DNA of 41,724 bases from Seminavis robusta (Eukaryota > Bacillariophyta > Bacillariophyceae > Naviculales > Naviculaceae), in the NCBI GenBank assembly GCA_903772945.1, contig CAICTM010000947.1, positions 1 to 41,724 of the forward strand. The letters are read 5' to 3'. Under the pieces are notes generated by a model that ran no database searches, had not been told where the DNA came from, and worked only from the letters and a program-made list of their open reading frames with translations. Each line of letters opens with the position of its first letter. The first letter of the stretch is position 1. Below are positions 9,956 to 18,662 of the stretch, piece by piece. Both the position numbers and the translations under genes were made by a program.

Positions 9956-12856
9956 ATGGCAGCCGACCAAGCACGAGACACGGCCGTAGGCAACGGCAAT
10001 GCTCGCATCCCCCGTCGGAATCGGAAGTCGAGCACAGGGGGCAACAGCAGTAGTCACGGCAGTCGGAGCAAGAGTCGAAGCGAGAGAAAAGAGCATCGAG
10101 ATCGCAGTGCCAGCAAGAGTAGATCTAATCGAGGCAGAAGAAGTCCCAAGAGTTTGGATGCTCTGCTAGGAGAGCCTTCTACAATAAGTACTGATGATAA
10201 GGATAAGGGACGATCCAAGAGCCGTAGTCAACGCCTGAGTAGTAGAAGTGGACATGTCCGGAGCCACAGCGTGGATAGTCATGACAGACAAGACAAGCCC
10301 AATGCGATGGATGTTTCTACCTTGCCTGTTCCTCAACAGCCTGAAGCTGAAGTCATCAAAGACTCCAGGGAACGACGAAGAGAAAAGCGACGAAGCTCCG
10401 ATCACAACAAAGACAGCAAAGACAAATCCTCTACGAGTAGTAGAAAGAGAGACAGTCGCACAGACACCACGAACAAAGAGCAAAGATCCAGTGGCGGAAA
10501 CCGAAAGAGCCGCAGCAAACGCAATCTCATGGACTTACTCAACCCTACCACCACCACTACTAGTAGTACTACTGCAGAAGCCAAGGAACGCACGGGACGA
10601 GAACGTACCAATAATAAGACGGGCAAACACGTCCGTAGCAACTCGTGCGACAGTCGAAGACAGCCCGACGTTCTTCCAGCGGTGCCAACCAACAATAAGG
10701 ACCTCATGTTCAAGTTTCAAGCCTACGGAAGCAACCACGAAAAGGGGGATGTAACCATGGAACAATTCCACGCTTCGGAAACCAGCAGCAAGGGGAGTAG
10801 TAGCAACAGTGGGAGCAAGCGAGCGGGGAGAAGCAACAAGTCTTCTCTGGATGACGTATTCAACGGCAAAAGCAACACCAGCCATACACGACGACAAGGC
10901 AGAACCATGGCTCCCACCAAAAGTCGCTTTCGGAGCAATAGTTGCGAGAGCCGACTCTCCACGGACAACCTCGAACTATCACCACCACCCCCACAACAAA
11001 CACAACTGCAACAACTGCAACTACCACAAGATTCTCCCATGCCCTTGAAACGGTCACACAGTGGGCCCACCAACTACACACTCAAGAAGAACCTCCAACA
11101 ACGTCCCACCACCACCCCGTCCTTTGACAACGATAGCGATTCCGAGGACGAACCCAGCTTTCATGACGATGGCGAAGAGGACCAATGGTGGGCCGAAAGC
11201 CCCCATCCGGACCATCACCCGAAGCGAGACCATTCTTTGGACCCTCAAGCCAAGCGAACGCAGCAAACGAAACAACGCGAGGAGGAACTCTGTTATCACG
11301 ACAGTGCTCGTAGTTCACTTCCCGATGATACCCCCTTGCCGTCTCTGCTCGATGATTTGCTCGTACGCAACAACTCCAATCATGCCGCCACGAGAGGACG
11401 CAGTCGCGATATCAAAACATTCCAAGTACGAAGCAACAGTGTCGATAGTCGTCGGGATCACGACATTGACGACAACGCAAAAAAAGCAAAAGAACCAAAA
11501 GCAGAAGAGTTTTTCAAGCTCAAGCCCAGCACCCGAGATCAGACCGGCACAAAAGCCCGAAAGAGTCGCATTGCTCGTAGCAAGAGCTTTGATCCGGAAT
11601 ATCCAGATCAGAAGCCATTGCTAGAGCCACGTACTAATAGTATTCGAGACCGTCGAACCAGCCGCAACAACCGAAGATCGTCACTGGACAACCAAGATGG
11701 CAACAGTGAAGAGATTCCCAGTGGAAGTCTTCGTGGTGGTACTATTCGAGACCGAAGAACCAGTCGGAATACCAGGAGATCATCAATGGACAACCAAGCT
11801 GACAACGGCGAAGAAATTCCCAATGGCAGTCTTCGTGGGAACACGAATCGGAGGTCCACAATTGCGGGACGACGATCTACCACTTTGCGGGGTAGTACGC
11901 ATGCGCGTAGAAGCACCGGGGTCGACGCCAAAGTCAGTACTCGCACTTCGATTCGACACAGTCGAAGCTTTGATCCACGCAAGAGTCTCGAAGAAGGACT
12001 CCACAGCAATAAAGACAAGACAAAGCCAGCCGAAAAGGTGGACAATGGCGACGAGGTCAAGAATCCAAGAGACGGGGACGAAGAACCTCCCAATAAGCCC
12101 AGCAGCTGCAGAAACGAGGCTGCCAGCAGGATGAAACGCAGCGGAAGCAAGAGAAACATGTCCCGACGACAAACTCTTGCCTTGATCGACAAGCAGGCAC
12201 AGATTCAGCAAGACGGCGAAAAGAAGAAGGAATCTCAGGCTCAAAAGGTTGCCGAGATATCCAAAGCATTCAAGGTATCCAACCAAGCATGTACCCAGCT
12301 AGCGAAGACAACGGCCAAGGACAAATTGAGTTTTCTACCCAACAGCATGCATCTCGTATCAAACACGACGGCGGCGACGGAGGATGTTGTCTCAAGCAAA
12401 AGCAGTCATGGTGGTGACATTGCCAAGAAGGGAATCGAATCATTGGTGCAGTTGCAAGAATTGCCGACCATGGGGGGTGCCCTTCGCCTCAGCAAGACAT
12501 CCCACGCCGTTCGTCGATCTCGGAGCAGTGTGTCGTCGCAGTCTACGGCAACCACAGCTTCCATTTCCATGGCATCGTATCACTCGGGCAACAATAATAT
12601 GAGCTATTCGACCATGGGCAGCAACACGACCTTCTCCACTCTGGGCAGTACCAGCACGGCCGGGAGTAGTTTTGCCAACAGCAGCATCAGTACCATGGAT
12701 AAGGGCAGCGACCATGGCAGCAGCAGTATCAACGGTGATGCTCGCAAGCGCTTGATGGCCAAAGCACAGAGAATGAAGGCTTTGAGTGATTCGTTCCGCA
12801 GGAGTTCGAGTAGCCACAAGTCCAACCAAGACGACTTCAAGTCGCTGCTGGGTTAG
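9956..12856 (+). CDS. large disordered Ser/Arg/Lys-rich protein 2
   Basis: A single open frame of 966 residues begins in a strong context (gaacaATGG). It is disordered throughout. Repeated phosphosite-like motifs of the form [R/H]-S-x-S-[C/V/F]-[D/E]-[S/P] occur at least six times: RSHSVDS, RSNSCDS, RSNSCES, RSNSVDS, RSKSFDP and HSRSFDP. These resemble basophilic-kinase and 14-3-3-type sites. A 34-residue unit beginning IRDRRTSRN is tandemly duplicated near residues 563-630. The last ~120 residues are Ser/Thr/Gly/Asn-rich and end with a basic AKAQRMKAL segment plus a terminal DDFKSLLG. The QRMK-x-L motif is shared with the upstream gene, and with similar composition and same orientation this suggests an old tandem duplication. 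No enzyme domain or canonical RNA-recognition motif is visible. Its function is unknown. Confidence 0.88.
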   Translation: MAADQARDTAVGNGNARIPRRNRKSSTGGNSSSHGSRSKSRSERKEHRDRSASKSRSNRGRRSPKSLDALLGEPSTISTDDKDKGRSKSRSQRLSSRSGHVRSHSVDSHDRQDKPNAMDVSTLPVPQQPEAEVIKDSRERRREKRRSSDHNKDSKDKSSTSSRKRDSRTDTTNKEQRSSGGNRKSRSKRNLMDLLNPTTTTTSSTTAEAKERTGRERTNNKTGKHVRSNSCDSRRQPDVLPAVPTNNKDLMFKFQAYGSNHEKGDVTMEQFHASETSSKGSSSNSGSKRAGRSNKSSLDDVFNGKSNTSHTRRQGRTMAPTKSRFRSNSCESRLSTDNLELSPPPPQQTQLQQLQLPQDSPMPLKRSHSGPTNYTLKKNLQQRPTTTPSFDNDSDSEDEPSFHDDGEEDQWWAESPHPDHHPKRDHSLDPQAKRTQQTKQREEELCYHDSARSSLPDDTPLPSLLDDLLVRNNSNHAATRGRSRDIKTFQVRSNSVDSRRDHDIDDNAKKAKEPKAEEFFKLKPSTRDQTGTKARKSRIARSKSFDPEYPDQKPLLEPRTNSIRDRRTSRNNRRSSLDNQDGNSEEIPSGSLRGGTIRDRRTSRNTRRSSMDNQADNGEEIPNGSLRGNTNRRSTIAGRRSTTLRGSTHARRSTGVDAKVSTRTSIRHSRSFDPRKSLEEGLHSNKDKTKPAEKVDNGDEVKNPRDGDEEPPNKPSSCRNEAASRMKRSGSKRNMSRRQTLALIDKQAQIQQDGEKKKESQAQKVAEISKAFKVSNQACTQLAKTTAKDKLSFLPNSMHLVSNTTAATEDVVSSKSSHGGDIAKKGIESLVQLQELPTMGGALRLSKTSHAVRRSRSSVSSQSTATTASISMASYHSGNNNMSYSTMGSNTTFSTLGSTSTAGSSFANSSISTMDKGSDHGSSSINGDARKRLMAKAQRMKALSDSFRRSSSSHKSNQDDFKSLLG
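11642..11845 (+). repeat. 102-bp in-frame tandem duplication (2 copies)
   Basis: Copies at 11642-11743 and 11744-11845 encode 34 residues each, starting IRDRRTSRN and ending near SLRG. They are slightly diverged and keep the reading frame of the second Ser/Arg-rich protein. Confidence 0.8.
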
Positions 12857-13048
12857 AAGAGCAGTTGCAAAATGCAGAGAAGAGCATAGCGACGCTTTGG
12901 TAGTCATTGTATTCATAATGCTAGAAGGATGTTTATAGCTAATTGTCTTCATCTAGGACATCTTATAGGCGATATAGCCATTTCAATACTCTGCACGCCA
13001 CTCCATATACGCGGCGCACAAGCAGTTTCACTCTGTCCCTCAGAGCAG

Positions 13049-14293
13049 TCAGCGCTGCTCCGCCATGGAACGAGCTAGGCTGAGTTCTCTGGAGCCCCGG
13101 ATATACTTCCACTGGGTGGTATCATCCAGAGTTGAAATAAGGGCTACATGGAGCTCGGAAAACGGAACTTCCCATAGATTCCTGGGTGGAATCCTCTTTG
13201 CGTCACTGATGCCATCCACTTTCACAGCAACTCGGCCCTCTTCCAGCCCATCCACACAAACCACGCCAAATTTGTTGTTCATTGGAGATTCTGTTTCACA
13301 CTTGAGGCCATAGAGAACAACCCACAGGCCAGCTTCACCTTTCTCTAAAGCACTGCAATAAGCTTTCCCCTCTTCTGCACTCCGCAATGCCGCAACTTTC
13401 ATGACGAGTTCACTCCGAGCTTTGTATAAAGGAGCATGCACTGACGCGTCAAATTGGGATACGGTCCACAAGAGTGCAGCTGCTTCCCGGAGCTCCTCAG
13501 CTGTTCTATTTGAAGGGATAGACTCGTCAAACTCAAATCCTGATAGAGCCATGGCACGAAGGTCCATCAGAGTGTTGAACACGTCAGGATCTGACAACAT
13601 GGCTGCATATGCATCGAGTCCCACCTTTGTGATTCTCTTTAACAGTCCATCGTGGCACCACCAGGTTGGCTTCTGGACGGCATATAACTTTTTGGGTTTG
13701 GCATAGAGAAGGCCAAGAAAGGCCACGTTGTGAGCCCATTGACACAAAACCTCAGTGATTTGATTTCCTTCAATTCTTTCAGCTCCGCGGTTTCCAGTCA
13801 AAGCAGCCAACGCAAAGCGTCCACAAGCTTCCACGGTGCATGCTATACCCTCCTCATCTTGCCCCGACAAGAAGAAACATGAGGCAATGAAGTCGATAGT
13901 TTCTGCGCGACTTGGATCTATCTTTTGTGCTTTTCGGAGCAGTTTCTTGCCACCGTTCAAATCACCGCCAACCGCTCTCACTGCAGCTGCATTCATAAGG
14001 TTAACAAACTGCGAATGGGATTGAATGCCACGACGGAGCATAGATTCGCTTTCTTGTTTCAGCTTTTCCTTTTTCGGTACCGCTTCTTCGTGCCATTCTT
14101 TGTGTCTTGGCCAGGCCTTCATATAGCAGTTTTGGGAGCAGAAGAGTGCTGGAATAAATCCTTCATCATGACAACGGTTGCAGCACCCCTTAAACGGTTC
14201 TTCCACTCGCTCTAACATTTGACATCCCCAACAGACTCTCTGAGCCTTCACATCAGGTATTGCTTTCAAGATCTCCGGAATATCTGCCATCAT
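13049..14293 (-). CDS. MYND-like zinc finger protein
   Basis: From the ATG at 14293 this is 414 residues. The open frame extends to an ATG at 14431, but just before 14293 the sequence reads tgtgtgttccaacag|ggaATG. That looks like a 3' splice site, so the extra 46 residues are probably a 5' intron read as protein. Residues 21-68 form a MYND-like zinc finger: C21-x2-C24, C38-x2-C41, C52-x3-C56, then W61-x2-H64-x3-H68. The last ligand is His, where most MYND domains have Cys. Residues about 95-175 look helical and TPR-like (NGGKKLLRKAQKIDPSRAET is one unit). The C-terminal half is not recognised. MYND fingers usually bind proline-rich peptides in partner proteins, and no SET methyltransferase domain is seen. 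It is divergent from LRR gene A across a 230-base inverted-repeat element. Confidence 0.82.
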   Translation of the reverse strand: MMADIPEILKAIPDVKAQRVCWGCQMLERVEEPFKGCCNRCHDEGFIPALFCSQNCYMKAWPRHKEWHEEAVPKKEKLKQESESMLRRGIQSHSQFVNLMNAAAVRAVGGDLNGGKKLLRKAQKIDPSRAETIDFIASCFFLSGQDEEGIACTVEACGRFALAALTGNRGAERIEGNQITEVLCQWAHNVAFLGLLYAKPKKLYAVQKPTWWCHDGLLKRITKVGLDAYAAMLSDPDVFNTLMDLRAMALSGFEFDESIPSNRTAEELREAAALLWTVSQFDASVHAPLYKARSELVMKVAALRSAEEGKAYCSALEKGEAGLWVVLYGLKCETESPMNNKFGVVCVDGLEEGRVAVKVDGISDAKRIPPRNLWEVPFSELHVALISTLDDTTQWKYIRGSRELSLARSMAEQR

Positions 14294-14457
14294 TCCCTGT
14301 TGGAACACACAAAGGCAGTAACAATTCAGCTTGTGAAGAAACAATATTTGACTCCTCTGAGAATCTATCCACGCTGATTTGAAAAACGACAACTTCCACG
14401 CTGCTGTCCTTTTCGAGTTTGGGTCAATCATCAGTCGGTTCAGTCGAGTTTTCCATC

Positions 14458-14687
14458 CCAGGACCTCTGTGGAAATGGTTGTCTTTTAATTAGTGAAAGG
14501 AGATGATCCAAAGGATTAATTAAGCAACGATGGTTTCAAATAAGAGACGTGACAAACTTCTCCTACTAGTGTAGTATTAATAGCCGGATCATCTTTTGAA
14601 AATAAGAGGCAACTGGAATTAAAGGAGAAGATCAAAAGGATTTAAAAAGCGGAGAAAAAGAATCCAAGTAATCCACAGAGGTCCTGG
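14458..14687. mobile_element. 230-bp element with 16-bp perfect terminal inverted repeats
   Basis: CCAGGACCTCTGTGGA at 14458-14473 is the exact reverse complement of 14672-14687. Inside lie two imperfect direct copies of an aattaaaggagaagatcaaa-like segment, at about 14486-14525 and 14617-14652. There is no coding potential, and I saw no clear target-site duplication. A MITE or a foldback element fits. Alternatively it is a hairpin-forming regulatory segment shared by the divergent genes on either side. Confidence 0.6.
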
Positions 14688-14830
14688 TATTCCGTCGAAT
14701 CAGAACCTGGCAGGTACCGGTACATGTACTGGTACACCGTAACGAAAGCAGCCGCAGAAGAGGAGAAGAGCGGTCATAAACCTGTCAAGGTGTTAGCTAG
14801 AGATACTGTAGCAATAGCAAATAGATCACC

Positions 14831-17319
14831 ATGAAAGAAGAGGAAGCAGCTGCCAGTGTGCAGAGGGACGAATCTGTTTGTAACACAGCAATGTCACTCG
14901 ACCCTGTCGACCCTGTCGACCCTGTCGACCCTGTCGACCCTGTCGTCAGAGATGCTCTGATGAAAAGAGCCAAGGCAGAAGCGGCACAAAGGCAAATGGA
15001 TGAAGAAACCGGCATTGCAAGAGCCAACAAAGACAATACGGAAGCTATCACCAGAACAGTCACCAAGAAGATACGTTTCCCTTCTTCCTCGGCTCTTCCT
15101 AGCAGCAATGTGGGAGTCAATCAACAGCTGCCAAACAAAAGTGAACCCAGACAACAAGATGACGAAGAAGAAATCATGAAAATCGTGGCAGATCAGGCTA
15201 GTTTGGCGACAGCACAAATGTTGAAGGAGGACAGCTCTGAAAAGAAAAAAGAAAAAAATGCTGCCAAAGGATCGACAACAGCACAAATAATGTTGAAAGG
15301 GGATGAAGATATTAATCAACAACATGCATACACGAATATGGACCTCCTGCGAATGGCAACCAACGTCAATAAGGCAGCCAAATTTGCTGCCACTGCCAAT
15401 TCTTGTAATATTCCGAACCGGCAAAGTACTGGGCTTGCAGCAGTGCAGCCAGAACCTATCCCACTACAGAGGCAACAATATCAGCTGTCGAGACCAGGGG
15501 CCTACATAAGTCTACCAGGAGAAGCCTTGCAACGTGCAAATACCCTACAATTCTCTCTTGTTGGTGCTGTTGATGAAGAGGATGGAGGAGATTCCCAACC
15601 ACCTCCCCCAGAGTCCTTGGCAGAGGCAATACCTGTTGCTGAGGATGACTTGCCCGTTGCTACCGCTGATAATGGGAACCAAAACAGCCAGAAGAGAAGC
15701 AATTGGCCATTCTACATTATGGAAGGAATCTTCTGCATTCTAGTGATAACTGCTATTGTTATTGGGGCTGTTTGTGGCACTGGACACTGCAGTTCTAAAG
15801 TCTATGTGGATGGCAGCAGTACCATGGCACCCACCACAGCAAGAGATGCTGTTGCAGCACCTAAAATTGAAACTGCCTTGACAATCATTTTGGGCGTGGA
15901 CTACTTCCAACAGGTGGAAGAATCTGGAGAAGGAAATGATGGTAAAATCCTAGCGTTCATGCTGGAGACAAGGCACAAAGCCTTTGATTGGATTGTCAAC
16001 CAGGATCCAATCCAGCTAGAGTATAACTCTCCGAATTTGGTTCAGAGATTCCTTTTGGTACTCTTCTATTACCAAACCACAAGGCATCAACGATGGAAGG
16101 AGTGCAATCCACCAGCAACTCCCCAAGGAAGTGCATTCTGCTATGAACCAGACATTGTAACTGGCGAAGCAACATCAACCATTTGGGGTGATCAGTGGCT
16201 CTCTGCCAGTCATGAATGCCAGTGGGCTGGAGTGGCCTGTGAGACTGTACAGTCAAAAGAGATGACAGTTGCTCGGCTACGAATTCGTAAGTCTTTTAGG
16301 CCGAACATGTGGATTGCATCATTGTTTCTCACACATTCGAATATATTCTTTAGGATGGAACCAGCTCAACGGCCCTCTCCCATGGGAGATTTCACAATTG
16401 CCACACCTGAAACGTCTACATTTGCATGGCAACATGCTGAGCGGAATGCTTCCACCAAAGCTGCTCTCTTTTTCATTGGAGTCGCTCCGGTTGGGCAACA
16501 ACCAACTCTCAGGACCCATCCCTGCTGGATGGTTTGAAATTCGCCATGACGGAACTACAATCCCCTCTGAAGTGGGGATGCCCCCCTTGAAGACACTTCA
16601 TCTCGGCAACAATTCACTGACAGGGTCTCTGCCACTGGACTTGTTCCACTTGGGTTCTTTGGGGAGTCTTTTTGTTGATCAGAATGATGTAAGTTATGCC
16701 CTCCTTTGGGTTAGCACAAGCACCCCAAACCATGAAGAATCGGAATATTGGCCTAATCCTTCAACCCTTCCTTCTCCTAAAGCTCACGGGCACCCTGCCA
16801 AGTGAAATTGGATTGCTAACGCACTTGCAACTTATCTTTTTGAGTCACACTGGCATTGGAGGAACCTTACCCTCAGAGATTGGTCTGGCAACCCAATTGA
16901 CTGAATTTCGTGCTGCCTACTCCAATATGGAAGGGACACTCCCTGAAGAAATGTACACTGGACTCACAGACCTTATTGCTTTTGTGGGCAATGATTGTAA
17001 CTTTTCTGGGACTATCAGCCCATTGCTTGGTCGTTTGACGGGCCTGCAGTGGCTGGGCCTAGCCAATAACAACTTTGATGGCACAATTCCCAATGAGATT
17101 GAGTCACTGACTGACCTGGGTCGATTGGAGGTGAATGGGAATCAGTTCACTGGCGCCGTTCCAGTGTCTGTCTGCCAAAATCTTGCATATTTTACAGGTG
17201 ATGTTGCAGTTGTGGCTGACTGTTTGCCAAATCCCGGAACAGGAGTTCCCACAATCGAATGTGGTGATGATTGCTGCACCAGTTGTTGCGACAACACAGG
17301 GGTATGCCTTGCCAATTGA
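14831..17319 (+). CDS. LRR gene A: single-pass leucine-rich-repeat membrane protein
   Basis: I read three exons: 14831-16286, 16354-16688 and 16783-17319, giving 775 residues. Intron 1 (67 bases, gtaagt...tttag) is phase 1. Intron 2 (94 bases, gtaagt...ctaaag) is phase 0. Residues 1-285 are a charged, disordered N-terminal part with a DPV repeat at 24-38. A membrane helix lies at about 292-314, followed by CGTGHC. Residues ~340-485 form an LRR N-cap-like region ending in C.W.GV.C. Plant-type LRRs (LxxLxLxxNxLxGxIPxx) run from ~487 to ~735. The end is Cys-rich (ECGDDCC..CCDN..VC). There is no kinase, so ligand capture outside the cell with signalling by the disordered tail is the likely design. 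Its N-terminus is unrelated to those of genes B and C. Compared with C it lacks 15 residues in the repeat region. Confidence 0.85.
14900..14944 (+). repeat. 9-bp tandem repeat, 5 copies, encoding Asp-Pro-Val
   Basis: Five perfect copies of gaccctgtc lie in frame near the N-terminus of LRR gene A. They encode (DPV)5. Perfect identity at the DNA level marks the array as young and probably variable in length. Confidence 0.92.
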
Positions 17320-17826
17320 GTGGCCCCTTATACCAAATGTATAGATTTCAGTTTTCCACCAAACATGCAATTCTGCCTTGCTGAGATGTTCTGCATTGTA
17401 AAATGGCGTACTGAACCTGCATGGCAGTCGCATATGGCTCTGGTGATGGTCGAGTGGCCAAATGTTGTACTGCGATTCTTCATTTGTCCTTGCTAGATAC
17501 ATTGTAGCTAGTGAGGTCGAGTGAGGTGGTATGAATGTCCGAGAAGCAGGGGCTTATGCAGTTTCCGCTTGCGAATTTCATGGAATGCAATCAGAGGAAG
17601 TTTGCGAAAGGAACAATCCCGTCCCGCAAACTTCAATTAATTTGACACTGCCAGTTCCATTTCCAGGCCTGATGGTTGTATACGAGCGCTGTCATGAGCT
17701 CGTAATCAGTCTCTGGGTTGATCGTGATACTCATTATTGCGACGACAACAAGGTTGAGGCACCATTCGCACTTGCCAATTGATGCTCTTGCCACGGCTGC
17801 AACAAGTAGTATTTCGAAGTCAGGGA
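17320..17826 (+). repeat. 3' flank of LRR A duplicated behind LRR C (inverted copy)
   Basis: This ~507-base block matches the minus strand of 33949-34454 at roughly 95% before the small ORF and about 98% across it. Homology stops at a shared aagtcaggga. It is not present behind LRR gene B apart from the first ~30 bases. Confidence 0.85.
17531..17782 (+). CDS. 83-residue small ORF behind LRR A
   Basis: The frame reads MNVREAGAYAVSACEF...FALAN. The copy behind LRR gene C is also intact. The two differ at only four of 252 bases, of which three change residues (Cys/Gly, Gln/Glu, Leu/Pro). There is no signal peptide, membrane helix or known domain. It ends in an ACTTGCCAATTGA string that resembles the end of the LRR coding exon, so it may derive from an old LRR 3' exon or be a non-coding part of the 3' region. 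Intactness in both copies is suggestive, but the copies are recent. Confidence 0.35.
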   Translation: MNVREAGAYAVSACEFHGMQSEEVCERNNPVPQTSINLTLPVPFPGLMVVYERCHELVISLWVDRDTHYCDDNKVEAPFALAN

Positions 17827-18662
17827 TTCAGGGTCACAATAAACTGAGGACCAACATGCGGGCAAAAAGTGCTTTCTAAAGGTTTTGGCACCCAGCCACA
17901 CACTGTAGACGTAAGTGGGCGAATCGAATCGAATCTTTCATTGGTCCCCGCATACCTAGAAATGGATTTTTCCGTACCGGTATGCAATCAACAGGATGAA
18001 TTGAAATACGGGCGGCAGCTTTTTTAAAAAGTAATCGAGCTGGAATTAAGCCAGCGGAGCTGTGTAACCTCGGCAGAAAGGTTTCAGTGTTTACATGTAT
18101 GTAGAAGCAGATACCCCGAGCTAGCTAGGTAGAAGCAGATACCTCTAGTGCTTAGCTAGTGCTTAACTTGCGCTTAGCTAGCTAGAAGCAGATTCCCCCT
18201 AGCTAGAAGCAGATTCCCATAGCAAGCTAGAAGCAGATACCCTTGCTAGCTAGAATACAAGTTATATAGCTTTCGCTGGCTTTAGAGTTTTTCCTGGTAG
18301 AAGCAGATCCCCCTACTAGGATGCATGTAAATAGCTTTAGCTGGTTTAAAGCACCATCCTAGGATACATATTTTGATTGGGGCCAAAACAAATCGGTTCT
18401 CATTTTGGCCCCTGGCCAGCTTTTGGCCGAGATAAGCGCGTTTATTTCGCGCAGGACCACCCAAATAAATCCATTTATTTCGCCCAGCCACGTCATTCGT
18501 AGACTTAAGATAACTTAGATAGACTTATGTAAACGGTACTAACAGCACTCCTTGACAGGATTCGAGCCAAAAAACGGCGTGCTTTTCTGAGCCAAAATGT
18601 GAGGGCAGGTACTTCTCCCTCTCTTTCGTCGCAACTGTTGCAATACATCAATCAAAGCCAAC
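17827..18662. other. spacer upstream of the Crypton-like gene
   Basis: It contains a short gaatcgaatcgaatc run near 17930 and a TACCGGTA octamer at 17975-17982. An interspersed-repeat cluster runs from about 18100 to 18310, and TTTATTTCGC/gccaaaa-rich sequence from 18370 to 18490. No gene is seen. Confidence 0.5.
18100..18310. repeat. tagaagcaga short-repeat cluster, 6 copies
   Basis: Copies of tagaagcagat followed by a C-rich tail start at 18100, 18128, 18183, 18204, 18228 and 18298. They are separated by gctagctag-type words. The spacing is irregular (21-70 bases), so this is a degenerate minisatellite rather than a regular array. Confidence 0.7.

Noticed and set aside
5132..12856. Silaffin-like biosilica proteins
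   Set aside because: Ser- and Lys-rich sequence is suggestive in a diatom, but Arg is too abundant, no convincing signal peptide is present and no RXL-type processing layout is visible.
10166..12952. Many long ORFs on the other strand and frames of the Ser/Arg-rich genes
   Set aside because: Low-complexity Ser/Arg/Lys codons leave other frames open. Products are Leu/Val/Ser-rich mirrors without domains.
18100..18310. CRISPR-like array
   Set aside because: Repeats are ~11 bases, imperfect and irregularly spaced, in a eukaryotic nuclear context.
18551..18580. ggattcgagcc as a tRNA T-arm
   Set aside because: No acceptor stem, D-arm or anticodon arm can be built around it.
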